The position numbers and the translations under genes were made by a program. Under the pieces are notes generated by a model that did no database searches, was not told the DNA's origin, and saw only the letters and a list, made by a program, of their open reading frames with translations. From Arthrobacter citreus (GTDB lineage Bacteria > Actinomycetota > Actinomycetes > Actinomycetales > Micrococcaceae), in the NCBI RefSeq assembly GCF_038405225.1, contig NZ_CP151657.1, forward strand, positions 3,534,001 through 3,598,000: a stretch of 64,000 nt of DNA. Reading direction: 5' to 3'. This document shows positions 53,940-62,051 of the stretch, piece after piece (the first letter of the stretch is position 1; every line of letters begins with the position of its first letter).

Positions 53940-55454
53940 CTACCGGTCCGGGTCCGTGGCCCAGTCCGTGTCCGTGGCCGGGTCCGTGACCAGGGACTGG
54001 ACGGTGGCCCGGGCGCCGTCGTCGTGCAGGGTGTCCAGCGCGCCCGTGTAGGCGCGGACAAAGCGGTCATTGGAAGCCAAGTCGCCGAACAGCTCCCGGT
54101 TGGAGACAAAGGCCAGCGGCTCTTCCCGGTTGTGCGCGGCTGCCGCCATCAGGGGCTCCCGCAGCCGGTCCACAACAGTGATGGGTTCGCCCTGCTCATC
54201 GATGCCTTCGGCATACCGGGCCCAGCTCGCAACGATGGCGGCGGAGCGGTGGATCTCGCCGCCGGCAGCCAGGTTCTCGCGGATCACCGGCAGCAGCCAC
54301 TTGGGAATCCGGTCCGAGCTCTCGGCGCACAGCCGGGCGAGCGTGTCACGGACGTATTCGTTGGAGAACCGCTCAATCAGCTTGTGCTTGTAGCCGGCCA
54401 GGTCCACACCGGGCAGCGGCTTGAGCGTTGGCGTGGCCTCCTTGTCCATGTAATCCAGCAGGAACCTGGCGAACAGCGGGTCCTGGCACACCTCGTGCGC
54501 GTACCGGTAGCCGGCAAGGTAGCCGAAATAGCACAGGCCCTGGTGGCTGGCGTTGAGCAGGCGCAGCTTCATGAGTTCATAGGGTTCGACGTCGTCCACC
54601 ACCTGGACGCCCACCTCGTCAAAGGCCGGACGCCCGAGCGGGAATTCATCCTCCAGCACCCACTGCTCAAAGTCCTCGCACACCACCGGCCAGGCGTCCT
54701 CCACCCCGAAGTCCTCCGCCACCATGGCCCGGTCCCCGTCAGTGGTAACGGGCGTGATCCGGTCCACCATGGAGTTGGGGAAGGCGACATTCTCCTGCAC
54801 CCATTGGCCAAGTTCCGGATCCCGGAGGCGTGCAAAGGCCGTGAACATTTTGGCGGCAACGTCTCCGTTGCCCTGGATGTTGTCGCAGGACATAACCGTG
54901 AACGGCGGCAGGCCGCGGTCCCGGCGCCGCACGAGGGCCTCGGTGACAAGCCCGAACACTGTGGATGGAACCGCCCCGGGAGCCAGATCGGCCGCTACGG
55001 CGGGGTTGTCGGCGTCGAATTCACCGGTGACATGGTGGAAGTTGTACCCGCCCTCAGTGATGCTCAGGGAGACAATCCGCGTCCCGGGCGCCGCCATCTT
55101 TTCGATCACGGCTTCCGGATCCTCCGGTGCCAGGAGGTATTCGATGATGGAGCCGATCACCCGGCCCTCCCGGATGCCGTCAGGGTTCTTGACCACCAGC
55201 GTGTACAGGCAGTCCTGGTTTTCCATCACCGTTTTCATGGCCGCATCGGCAGGCAGGACTCCCACTCCGCAGATGCCCCAGTCACTTGCGCCGCCGGCGT
55301 TCATCAGGCGGTCCACGTACATGGCCTGGTGTGCGCGGTGGAATCCGCCCACGCCAAAGTGGACAATTCCGACGGTGATGTTCGACCGGTCATAGGACGG
55401 GACGGACAGGTTTGGGGAGAGGCCGGACAAAGTGGCGGCACTGAGTTTGCTCAT
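53940..55454 (-). CDS. Mannitol 2-dehydrogenase family long-chain dehydrogenase
   Basis: This 504-residue protein of the mannitol dehydrogenase/fructuronate reductase family has a Rossmann start IVHFGVGGFHRAHQAMYVD, the catalytic KLRLLNASHQGLCYFG (Lys, Asn, His) and DYMDKEATPTLKP. It oxidises D-mannitol to fructose with NAD. ATG 55454 was chosen over GTG 55460 because AGGTG lies upstream of it. The C-terminal residues repeat Asp/Thr/Trp (DPATDTDWATDPDR) and look disordered. With the ABC importer it forms a mannitol uptake and oxidation unit; no fructokinase is present here. Confidence 0.9.
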   Translation of the reverse strand: MSKLSAATLSGLSPNLSVPSYDRSNITVGIVHFGVGGFHRAHQAMYVDRLMNAGGASDWGICGVGVLPADAAMKTVMENQDCLYTLVVKNPDGIREGRVIGSIIEYLLAPEDPEAVIEKMAAPGTRIVSLSITEGGYNFHHVTGEFDADNPAVAADLAPGAVPSTVFGLVTEALVRRRDRGLPPFTVMSCDNIQGNGDVAAKMFTAFARLRDPELGQWVQENVAFPNSMVDRITPVTTDGDRAMVAEDFGVEDAWPVVCEDFEQWVLEDEFPLGRPAFDEVGVQVVDDVEPYELMKLRLLNASHQGLCYFGYLAGYRYAHEVCQDPLFARFLLDYMDKEATPTLKPLPGVDLAGYKHKLIERFSNEYVRDTLARLCAESSDRIPKWLLPVIRENLAAGGEIHRSAAIVASWARYAEGIDEQGEPITVVDRLREPLMAAAAHNREEPLAFVSNRELFGDLASNDRFVRAYTGALDTLHDDGARATVQSLVTDPATDTDWATDPDR

Positions 55455-55648
55455 GATCACACCTGGGGACGGGGCGGATAGGTGCGGATAAATCTAGCAT
55501 GTGAGCGCCGCGGTGCCGATCATATGAGCGCACTCCGCGAAGTCCGTCCGGCACGCTGCCAAGGGTGTGATTTGGATTACATCCATCGTTAAGTAAGGCT
55601 GGCTCTATTCATTCGGCAGCAGACTTACTACTCACCGGGGATTGAATA

Positions 55649-57226
55649 ATGAACACAGCACGGGCAGTTGTTCCCATGGCACCGGCATCCGAGGAGGTTG
55701 GCTGGCTCGGATCCGTGGATTCCGCAATCAACTCCGTGTTTGAGCCGATCTCGGACCTTTTCAACGCAGTCGTGTTTTTCCCTGTCACCATCGGCGATCT
55801 CAGTTTTCCGATTGTTGTCGCGTGGCTCATCGTGGCCGGCGTGGTTTTCACCTTCTACTTTGGCTTCATCCAGTTCCGCGGATTGAGGGTCGCCGCGCAG
55901 GTGGTCCGCGGAAAATTCTCCTCCAAGGATGATCCGGGTGAAGTGCCGCATTTCCAGGCCCTCACCTCCGCCCTGTCCGGCACGGTGGGGCTGGGTAACA
56001 TCGCCGGTGTTGGTGCGGCCATGGCCCTGGGCGGACCGGGCGCAACGTTCTGGATGATCCTTGCCGGGCTGCTGGGCATGGCCTCAAAGTTCGCGGAATG
56101 CACGCTCGGCGTGAAGTACCGCGAGGTCCATGAAGACGGCTCCATCAGCGGCGGTCCCTTCAAGTACCTGCCGGTGGCCTTTAGGCGGCTGGGCCGGTGG
56201 CCGGCCAGGATCCTCACCGGGACCTTTGCGGTGGCCATCCTGATTTTTGGAATTGCCGGCGGCAATATGTTCCAGGCCAACCAAACGTTCGCGCAGATCC
56301 AGAATGTCACCGGCGGTGACGACGGCCTGCTCGGCAGTGCCGGGGCTGCTCTGATATTCGGACTGGTGCTGGCTGCCATGGTGGCAGTGGTCATCCTTGG
56401 CGGGATCAAATCCATTGGCGCCACCACCTCCAAACTGGTGCCGGCCATGGGCGGCGTCTACATCCTGGCCTGCCTGTTTGTCATCATCGTCAACTTCGAG
56501 AACGTTCCGGCAGCGTTCGGAGCCATTGTGGAGGGCGCCTTCCGGCCTGAGGGTTTTGCCGGTGGCATTCTCGGCGTGATGATCGTCGGCTTCCAGCGCG
56601 CGTCCTTCTCGAACGAAGCCGGAGTCGGATCCGCCGCCATCGCCCACTCGGCGGTCAAGACCCGCCGTCCGGTCAGCGAAGGATTCGTGGCGCTCTTCGA
56701 GCCGCTCGTGGACACCGTCCTTATCTGCACCATGACCGCACTGGCCATCATCATGGCGTCCACCCCGAGCCTGCAGGCAGGCATTGACCAGGTGCAGGGC
56801 GGCGGGGATGCGCCCGACGGCGTGATCCTCACCTCCGACGCCTTCGCCACCGTCCTGCCATGGTTCCCGGTTGTCCTCTCCATCGCCGTCGCGCTCTTCG
56901 CATACTCCACCCTGATCACGTGGTCCTACTACGGGCTGAAGTCCTGGGAATACCTCTTTGGTCGCGGCCGGCGCCGGGAAATCGCCTATAAGGTCATCTT
57001 CCTGACCTTCACCGTGGCGGGCTGCGTGCTCTCCTTCAGCCAGGTCATCAGCTTCGCCGACGCCGCGCTGTTTGTCTGCGCGTTCGTGAACCTGCTCGGC
57101 GTGTACCTGCTGCTGCCGGTTATCAAGCGGGAAATGAAGGAATACCTGGCGGACCGCAGGAGCGGCAAGCTGGAGCTGCTCGGCATAGATGAGCAGGACA
57201 TCAAGGACGCAGCCCCTGCCGGTTGA
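55649..57226 (+). CDS. Alanine/glycine:cation symporter (AGCS family)
   Basis: This 525-residue transporter has about ten hydrophobic helices and AGCS motifs: FQALTSALSGTVGLGNIAGVGAAMALGGPGATFWMILAGLLGMASKFAECTLGVKYREV in outline, and the later FSNEAGVGSAAIAHSAVKT. It imports alanine or glycine with Na+ or H+. GGGG upstream of ATG 55649 is a weak ribosome site. Together with Ald and the gcv operon it feeds amino-acid use. Divergent from mannitol dehydrogenase. Confidence 0.92.
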   Translation: MNTARAVVPMAPASEEVGWLGSVDSAINSVFEPISDLFNAVVFFPVTIGDLSFPIVVAWLIVAGVVFTFYFGFIQFRGLRVAAQVVRGKFSSKDDPGEVPHFQALTSALSGTVGLGNIAGVGAAMALGGPGATFWMILAGLLGMASKFAECTLGVKYREVHEDGSISGGPFKYLPVAFRRLGRWPARILTGTFAVAILIFGIAGGNMFQANQTFAQIQNVTGGDDGLLGSAGAALIFGLVLAAMVAVVILGGIKSIGATTSKLVPAMGGVYILACLFVIIVNFENVPAAFGAIVEGAFRPEGFAGGILGVMIVGFQRASFSNEAGVGSAAIAHSAVKTRRPVSEGFVALFEPLVDTVLICTMTALAIIMASTPSLQAGIDQVQGGGDAPDGVILTSDAFATVLPWFPVVLSIAVALFAYSTLITWSYYGLKSWEYLFGRGRRREIAYKVIFLTFTVAGCVLSFSQVISFADAALFVCAFVNLLGVYLLLPVIKREMKEYLADRRSGKLELLGIDEQDIKDAAPAG

Positions 57227-57324
57227 GTTCCGCCGGTCCCGGCCTCAGGGCCTCCTGAGCCGCCGCGAGTCAATACCCGTGTAGCCTCGGAGCAACGTGC
57301 CGGGCAACAGTGGGGGACATCATC

Positions 57325-57498
57325 ATGGCTGCATCTGGAATTGGTGTGATTTTCGGTCTTCTCTACTTTCTGGCCGTGGCCGCGGTGGCGGTCCTGGTGG
57401 TGTGGGCGCTGGTGCTGCTGATCATCTTCCTGAGGCTGCTGATCGCTGAAATGCGCGCTGCCGCGGGTTCGGCCGGAAGTCCCGGCCTCCCCGGCTAG
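57325..57498 (+). CDS. Small single-helix membrane protein
   Basis: This encodes 57 residues, mostly one long hydrophobic segment (IGVIFGLLYFLAVAAVAVLVVWALVLLIIFL), long enough for one or a hairpin of two helices, followed by a short polar tail with Gly/Ser/Pro. ATG 57325 has GGGGGA five bases upstream; GTG 57310 is the alternative. It stands between the symporter and the lyase gene. Function unknown. Confidence 0.55.
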   Translation: MAASGIGVIFGLLYFLAVAAVAVLVVWALVLLIIFLRLLIAEMRAAAGSAGSPGLPG

Positions 57499-57594
57499 GC
57501 CGCGGCGCCCACGGGCGGAACCGGGCAGGTGACGGTCGACACAATCCGGCTGTCCCATTTTAGGAACCGCCGCCGTGAAAGTAGTGTCTTATCC

Positions 57595-58440
57595 ATGGCC
57601 CCCTTTCGAAACAGCCGCGCCGCGTCGCTGCCCGCAAAACTGTCCCGTTCCTGGCTGCTTGCATCTGCGGCAAACGAAGCGAATTTTGCTCCCGCGCTGG
57701 TGTCCGAAGCGGACTCAGTGGTGTTCGACATGGAAGATGCAGTTCCCGCAGCCGGCAAGGCGGAGGCCCGCGAACGCGTCGTTGAAGCCCTCTCCACCGG
57801 CATGACCGCCTGGGTGCGCGTCAACGGCATCGAAACCGACTACTGGGCTGATGACCTGGCCGCACTGTCTAAGGCTCCGGGCCTGCGCGGCGTCATGCTG
57901 GCAATGACCGAAAAGCCTGAACAGGTGACCCACACCGCCATGCGGCTGCAGGCCGGCACCCCGGTCCTCGCCCTGGTGGAGTCCGCCCTGGGCATCGAGA
58001 ACGCGACGGCGATTGCCTCCGCTCCCGGCACCTTCCGCCTCGCCTTCGGCGTCGGCGACTTCCGCCGCGACACCGGCGCCTCCGACGATCCGATGGCGCT
58101 GGCCTACGCCCGTTCCAAGCTGGTGGTTGCCTCCCGCGTCGGCCAGCTGCCCGGTCCCATTGACGGCCCCACCGTTGGCGCCCTGGGCGAGAAGCTGCTT
58201 GAAGCCTGCAAGGTCACCCAGTCCATGGGCATGACCGGCAAGCTGTGCCTGATGCCCGACGCCGCCGACACCATCAACCAAGGGCTGTCGCCGAGCGAGT
58301 CGGAAGTCCAGTGGGCCCATGAACTGCTCGAAGCGCACGCCGCCGGCGCAGTGGTGGGAGACGGTTCCTACCTGCCGCGCCTGGCGCGCGCGCAGAAAAT
58401 CTCATCGCTGGCAGACTCCTACGGACTCTGGAACGCCTAA
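57595..58440 (+). CDS. CitE-like CoA-ester lyase (HpcH/HpaI family)
   Basis: This 281-residue TIM-barrel lyase has RSWLLASAANEANFAPAL (variant N-terminus), VVFDMEDAVP with the metal-binding acids, LVESALGIENATAIA with Glu, and AFGVGDFRRDTGA. The pattern fits the citrate lyase beta/malyl-CoA lyase family, which makes or cleaves C-C bonds in CoA thioesters; no citrate lyase alpha or gamma gene is near. ATG 57595 has no clear ribosome site. Substrate unknown. Confidence 0.8.
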   Translation: MAPFRNSRAASLPAKLSRSWLLASAANEANFAPALVSEADSVVFDMEDAVPAAGKAEARERVVEALSTGMTAWVRVNGIETDYWADDLAALSKAPGLRGVMLAMTEKPEQVTHTAMRLQAGTPVLALVESALGIENATAIASAPGTFRLAFGVGDFRRDTGASDDPMALAYARSKLVVASRVGQLPGPIDGPTVGALGEKLLEACKVTQSMGMTGKLCLMPDAADTINQGLSPSESEVQWAHELLEAHAAGAVVGDGSYLPRLARAQKISSLADSYGLWNA

Positions 58441-58471
58441 GAGCTGCAGGACGCCGGGCGCTGCTGCGGTC

Positions 58472-59053
58472 TTATGCGTCCGTCCGGGCCAGTAATTCCA
58501 GCACCCGCGCCGTGAGCGCGGGTGCTGCTGTTTCGTCGTAGTCATCCAAGCTGATGTCGGCGAACAGGTGGGAGCTGCCCGGGTAGAGGAACAGCTCCGC
58601 TTCCGCAGTGGTGTCCATCAGGTTCTCCGCGGCGGCGAGGTCTCCCTCATCCACGAAAATGGGATCTTTGTCCATGCCGTGAATCTGCACGGGAACACCC
58701 GCGGGCCAGGAATCCGCAAAGACGCCGAGCGGAACGCAGGAGCTGACCAGCACGGCGCCGCGGGCGCCGGGCCGGGTCTGCGCCAGCCGCTGGGCCGGCA
58801 GGACGCCGAGGGAGAATCCGATGTAGACCATCCCCGGCGGAAAGCGTCCGGCAATCCGCACTCCGGCGTCCTCCAGTTCCTGAAAACCGACCTCTTCGGC
58901 GTAAGCCATGCCGTCGGCAAGCTCGGGAAAAGTCCGCCCGTCAAAGAGGTCGGGGACGGTGACGGTATGCCCGGCTTCACGCAGCACATCGGCAAAGGCA
59001 TCCATGCCGGGCGTCAGCCCCAGGACGTGGTGGAACATCAGGACATTGGCCAC
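58472..59053 (-). CDS. Dienelactone-hydrolase-family protein
   Basis: This encodes 193 residues from GTG 59053, with AGGAG seven bases upstream. The fold marks are ANVLMFHHVLGLTPGMDAFADVLREAGHTVTVPDLFDGRTF, the nucleophile turn GFSLGV (Ser where classical dienelactone hydrolases use Cys), and the late GSSHLFADISLDDYD with His. It probably acts on small esters or lactones. It is convergent with the lyase gene and divergent from the XRE regulator. Confidence 0.82.
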   Translation of the reverse strand: MANVLMFHHVLGLTPGMDAFADVLREAGHTVTVPDLFDGRTFPELADGMAYAEEVGFQELEDAGVRIAGRFPPGMVYIGFSLGVLPAQRLAQTRPGARGAVLVSSCVPLGVFADSWPAGVPVQIHGMDKDPIFVDEGDLAAAENLMDTTAEAELFLYPGSSHLFADISLDDYDETAAPALTARVLELLARTDA

Positions 59054-59173
59054 GGGAGTGCTCCTAGCGCGCTGTGAAATAGCAGTCCGGCCCATCATAT
59101 GAGTCAGCATCTGCTTCCTCTGCTCACAGCAGAGACCCTGTTGCCGGCCGGCATCTCCGTTTTACGATCAAGC

Positions 59174-59560
59174 ATGGCTGACATCGCTGCATTCAGAGTT
59201 TCAGAACCGGTGCGTGACCGTGACGCCGGTGTGGACGCACCCCGCACACCGCCGGAGCCCCTGTGGCGGGAGGTCCTCGGTGAGCTGCTGAGACGGCTCC
59301 GTCACAACCGCGGTATGACGCTGGGAGAAATCGCCGCTCGGGCCGGCCTCTCCCCGCAGTACCTCTCGGAGATCGAGCGGGGACTCAAGGAACCCTCGAG
59401 CGAAATGATCGAGGCCGTTGCCGGTGCCCTTGGCGTCAAGCTGGTTGACCTGACCCTGGCCGTAGCTGAAACGCTGATCCTTGCCAGCGGCAGCGCAACT
59501 GCTGTGCAGGCGCCGGCCAGCCCCGCCGTCGGCCGCGGTTCCTTTACCCTGGCTGCCTGA
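59174..59560 (+). CDS. XRE-family regulator, ClgR/PopR-like, next to clpP genes
   Basis: This encodes 128 residues from ATG 59174. A single HTH domain (about 35-95) has LLRRLRHNRGMTLGEIAARAGLSPQYLSEIERGLKEPSSEMIEAVAGALGVKLVDL in outline; the short C-terminal tail is Ala/Val-rich. The motif LSPQYLSEIERG is that of ClgR/PopR-type activators of clpP genes in Actinobacteria. It faces the accessory clpP pair across 18 bp. In Streptomyces PopR plays this part for clpP3-clpP4, so it may regulate the neighbouring pair. Confidence 0.8.
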   Translation: MADIAAFRVSEPVRDRDAGVDAPRTPPEPLWREVLGELLRRLRHNRGMTLGEIAARAGLSPQYLSEIERGLKEPSSEMIEAVAGALGVKLVDLTLAVAETLILASGSATAVQAPASPAVGRGSFTLAA

Positions 59561-59578
59561 AAAACCCGGGCCCGCGGC

Positions 59579-60166
59579 TCAGGCTTTATCAATGACATGG
59601 TCAATCAGCCCGTAGTCCCTGGCTGCCGCCGCAGTGAAGAGCCGGTCGCGGTCGGTGTCCGCACGCAGCGCCGAAACGCTCTGACCGGAGTGCCGGGAGA
59701 GGATGGCCTCCATGTCCGAACGGACGCGCACCAGCTCGTCAGCCTGCAAAATCAGGTCGGGTATGGTGCCGCGGCCCTGCGCCGCGGGCTGGTGAAGAAC
59801 AATCCGTGCGTGCGGCAGGGCAGCGCGCTTTCCTTCGGCGCCGGCGGCGAGCAGCACGGCGCCGACGGCGACGGCCTGGCCAACAACGGTGGTCGCGACG
59901 TCCGGGCGGATAAAGCGAATCGTGTCATACACGGCGAGCATGGCACTGGGATCGCCGCCCTCACAGTTGATGTACAGGTCAATGTCGGAATCGGGCGAGG
60001 CCGAGTGCAGGTACAGCAGCTGGGCGATCAGGGCGTTCGCCACTCCGGCGTCAAGGGGCGTGCCAAGGTAGACAATCCGCTCCGTGAGCAGATGCGAGTA
60101 AATGTCCATGATCCGTTCGCCGCGCGGATGCTGCGCGATCACGTTGGGGATGGTGTAACTGCTCAT
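59579..60166 (-). CDS. ClpP-like protein lacking the catalytic serine
   Basis: This 195-residue ClpP-fold protein has the normal core (RIVYLGTPLDAGVANALIAQLLYL, DIDLYINCEGGDPSAMLAVYDTI) and keeps the triad His (RIVLHQP, His125) and Asp (around 170). At the nucleophile, GQAASMGA of ClpP reads GQAVAVGAVLL, with Ala100 where the Ser should be. It should therefore be catalytically dead unless another residue substitutes. Its start overlaps the stop of the active clpP upstream (ATGA, 60163-60166), which suggests a mixed complex. Confidence 0.88.
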   Translation of the reverse strand: MSSYTIPNVIAQHPRGERIMDIYSHLLTERIVYLGTPLDAGVANALIAQLLYLHSASPDSDIDLYINCEGGDPSAMLAVYDTIRFIRPDVATTVVGQAVAVGAVLLAAGAEGKRAALPHARIVLHQPAAQGRGTIPDLILQADELVRVRSDMEAILSRHSGQSVSALRADTDRDRLFTAAAARDYGLIDHVIDKA

Positions 60167-60804
60167 CGGACCTCCTCCGCAATGGCGGGCGCGGCGGCGC
60201 GGCCGAATCCCGCGGCCACCCGGTGCCGGGGCCGGAAATCGTCAAAGCCCTGCACAATGGAATCGACAAACCCGTAATCCAGCGCCTCCCGGGCCGTGTA
60301 CCAGTGATCATGCAGCGAGTCCTCGAAAATCCGCTCCACCGGTTGTCCGGTGTCTTCGGAAATGAGCCGCAGCACGGTGTCCCGGGTGTGCCGCAGGTCA
60401 TCGGCCTGCAGCTCAATGTCGACGGCGGTGCCCGCAATGCCGGCCGATCCCTGGTGCATCAGGATGCGGGCATGCGGCAGTGCCCGGCGCTTGCCGTGCG
60501 TTCCGGCGGAGAGCAGGAACTGGCCGGCGGAGCACGCGATGCCAAACGCCAGGGTTGAGACATCATTCGGGATCGTCCGCATAAGGTCGCGGATGGCCAG
60601 CATCGCCGGGACGGAACCTCCGGGGGAGTGGATCCACAGGGCTATGTCGGTCAGCGGGTCCTCCGCGGCCAGACTGATGAGCTGCGCGGCGAGCAGCGTT
60701 CCATTGTCGTCATCCAGCGGACCGTCCAAAACCAGGACGCGGCGCTCGTAGAATTCCCGGCGGATGCTTTCGGTGAACAGCGGTGTTTTCTCGGAATCAT
60801 TCAT
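60163..60804 (-). CDS. ATP-dependent Clp protease proteolytic subunit (accessory, active-site complete)
   Basis: This 213-residue ClpP has the oxyanion loop SPGGSVPAMLAIRDLM, the nucleophile in FGIACSAGQFLLSAG (Ser92), His117 in RILMHQG and an Asp at around 162 (FEDSLHD). The N-terminus FTESIRREFYERRVLVLDGPL is atypical of housekeeping ClpP. It is the first gene of a two-gene operon with the serine-less paralogue; the housekeeping clpP1P2-clpX cluster is not in this window. It most resembles accessory ClpPs such as streptomycete ClpP3/ClpP4. Confidence 0.88.
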   Translation of the reverse strand: MNDSEKTPLFTESIRREFYERRVLVLDGPLDDDNGTLLAAQLISLAAEDPLTDIALWIHSPGGSVPAMLAIRDLMRTIPNDVSTLAFGIACSAGQFLLSAGTHGKRRALPHARILMHQGSAGIAGTAVDIELQADDLRHTRDTVLRLISEDTGQPVERIFEDSLHDHWYTAREALDYGFVDSIVQGFDDFRPRHRVAAGFGRAAAPAIAEEVR

Positions 60805-60824
60805 GACTCCACCGTGCTCCCGGA

Positions 60825-60861
60825 ATCCGCTGCCGGATAGACGGATCTGCCGGCAGCGGAT
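60825..60861 (-). terminator. 12-bp hairpin between rraA-like gene and clpP pair
   Basis: ATCCGCTGCCGG (60825-60836) pairs with CCGGCAGCGGAT (60850-60861), a perfect stem with a 13-base loop. It lies after the rraA-like stop and ahead of the clpP start on the minus strand. It lacks a T-run; it may be a terminator or a regulatory stem. Confidence 0.5.
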
Positions 60862-60881
60862 CCGCCCTCAGCAGCGCGGGA

Positions 60882-61349
60882 TCAGCGCTCGACCAGGATG
60901 CCGTCGCCGTCGGCGTAGAGAACGGCACCGGGCCGGAAGGCTACACCGCCAAATTCCACGGTGACGTCCACTTCTCCGGCGGAGTCCTTGGCGCTCTTGC
61001 GCGGGTTGGAACCCAGGGCCTTCACTCCCAGCGGCAGCCCGGCTATTGCACCACGGTCGCGGATGGCGCCGTTGATGACGACGCCGGCCCACCCGTTGGC
61101 CACCGCAGCCCCGGCGATCATGTCCCCCATGAGGGCGCTGTTCAGCGACCCGCCGCCGTCCACCACAAGCACCGCGCCGTCGCCGGGGGAGTTCAGGGTG
61201 GACTTGACCAGCCCGTTGTCCTCCATGCACCGGATGGTGCGGATGGGCCCGGTGAAGGCGGTATGGCCGCCAAGGTTCTGAAACTGCAGGGGCACGGACG
61301 CGAGGTTCTCGCCGTGCTGGTCGTAAAGGTCTGCTGTGCTGATGTCCAT
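60882..61349 (-). CDS. RraA-like protein
   Basis: This 155-residue protein has the fold of RraA and of 4-hydroxy-4-methyl-2-oxoglutarate/oxaloacetate aldolases: LVVDGGGSLNSALMGDMIAGAAVANGWAGVVINGAIRDRGAI and LGVKALGSNPRKSAK. In actinobacteria such proteins are annotated as RraA, yet most lack RNase E-type partners and may be aldolases. It starts at ATG 61349 and is followed by the accessory clpP genes. Confidence 0.85.
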   Translation of the reverse strand: MDISTADLYDQHGENLASVPLQFQNLGGHTAFTGPIRTIRCMEDNGLVKSTLNSPGDGAVLVVDGGGSLNSALMGDMIAGAAVANGWAGVVINGAIRDRGAIAGLPLGVKALGSNPRKSAKDSAGEVDVTVEFGGVAFRPGAVLYADGDGILVER

Positions 61350-61370
61350 GGCCCTACTCTGGCACAGGCC

Positions 61371-61943
61371 TCAGCTCGAGCGTTGCAGGGATGCTGCGTG
61401 GGCCTTGAGGACTTCCACCACCTCCAGCAGCTCTGCCACGGATTCCGCGGTTGACGTGCTCTTTTCCCGCGGCCAGCCGCCGGCGAGGCCCTGGTTGTAA
61501 TACAGTCCGTCGCCCAGGAGCAGGATGGCGCGCGCGATGGCCGGATTGCCGACCTCCCCGAGAATCAGCTGCATCCAGTTGTGGTGGATCCGTTCCAGCA
61601 TTGCCGATGCCTCAGGGTCCGAGGCCTGGGCCAGGCGGACGACGCCGATCAGCGCGCGGTCCAGTGCGCTGCCCACGTACACGGACTCGCGGACCAGGTA
61701 CCGGGCCGGGCCCTCGGGGTCCGCGCTCATCGCCTTCATATCGATGTCCGCCAGTTCCCCCAGCCTGGTGATGAGGGCGGCGGCCAGGGCTTCCTTGTTC
61801 TTGAAGTGATACAGCAGCCCGCCTTTGGACACGCCGGCCAGCGCGATAACGGCGTCCATTGTGGCGCCGCGGGGACCTTCATTGATCAGCAGCTCCTCAT
61901 AGGCGAAGAGGATGCGGTCCCGGGTGGAAGTGTGCTCAGGCAT
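61371..61943 (-). CDS. TetR-family repressor of an MFS efflux gene
   Basis: This encodes 190 residues. The HTH (about 8-55) has RDRILFAYEELLINEGPRGATMDAVIALAGVSKGGLLYHFKNKEALAAALI in outline; the C-terminal domain is of the QacR/TetR_C type (LDRALIGVVRLAQASDPEASAML, ILLLGDGLYYNQGL). It is divergent from the MFS gene with a palindrome between them. Likely a drug-responsive repressor of that exporter. Confidence 0.88.
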   Translation of the reverse strand: MPEHTSTRDRILFAYEELLINEGPRGATMDAVIALAGVSKGGLLYHFKNKEALAAALITRLGELADIDMKAMSADPEGPARYLVRESVYVGSALDRALIGVVRLAQASDPEASAMLERIHHNWMQLILGEVGNPAIARAILLLGDGLYYNQGLAGGWPREKSTSTAESVAELLEVVEVLKAHAASLQRSS

Positions 61944-61967
61944 ACGTTTACGCTACGCCATCTATTG

Positions 61968-61989
61968 CTGTACAGTCTAGACGGTACAG
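61968..61989. promoter_or_regulatory. Palindrome CTGTACAGTCTAGACGGTACAG, putative TetR operator
   Basis: CTGTAC and GTACAG arms flank the inner palindrome TCTAGA in the 108-bp region between the divergent TetR and MFS genes. A symmetric site of this size at this place suits binding by two TetR dimers or one. Confidence 0.75.
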
Positions 61990-62051
61990 TAAGCGAACGG
62001 ACTCGATCCGCACCTGCTGACACACCCCAACGATGAGCGAAGGAGACAGCT

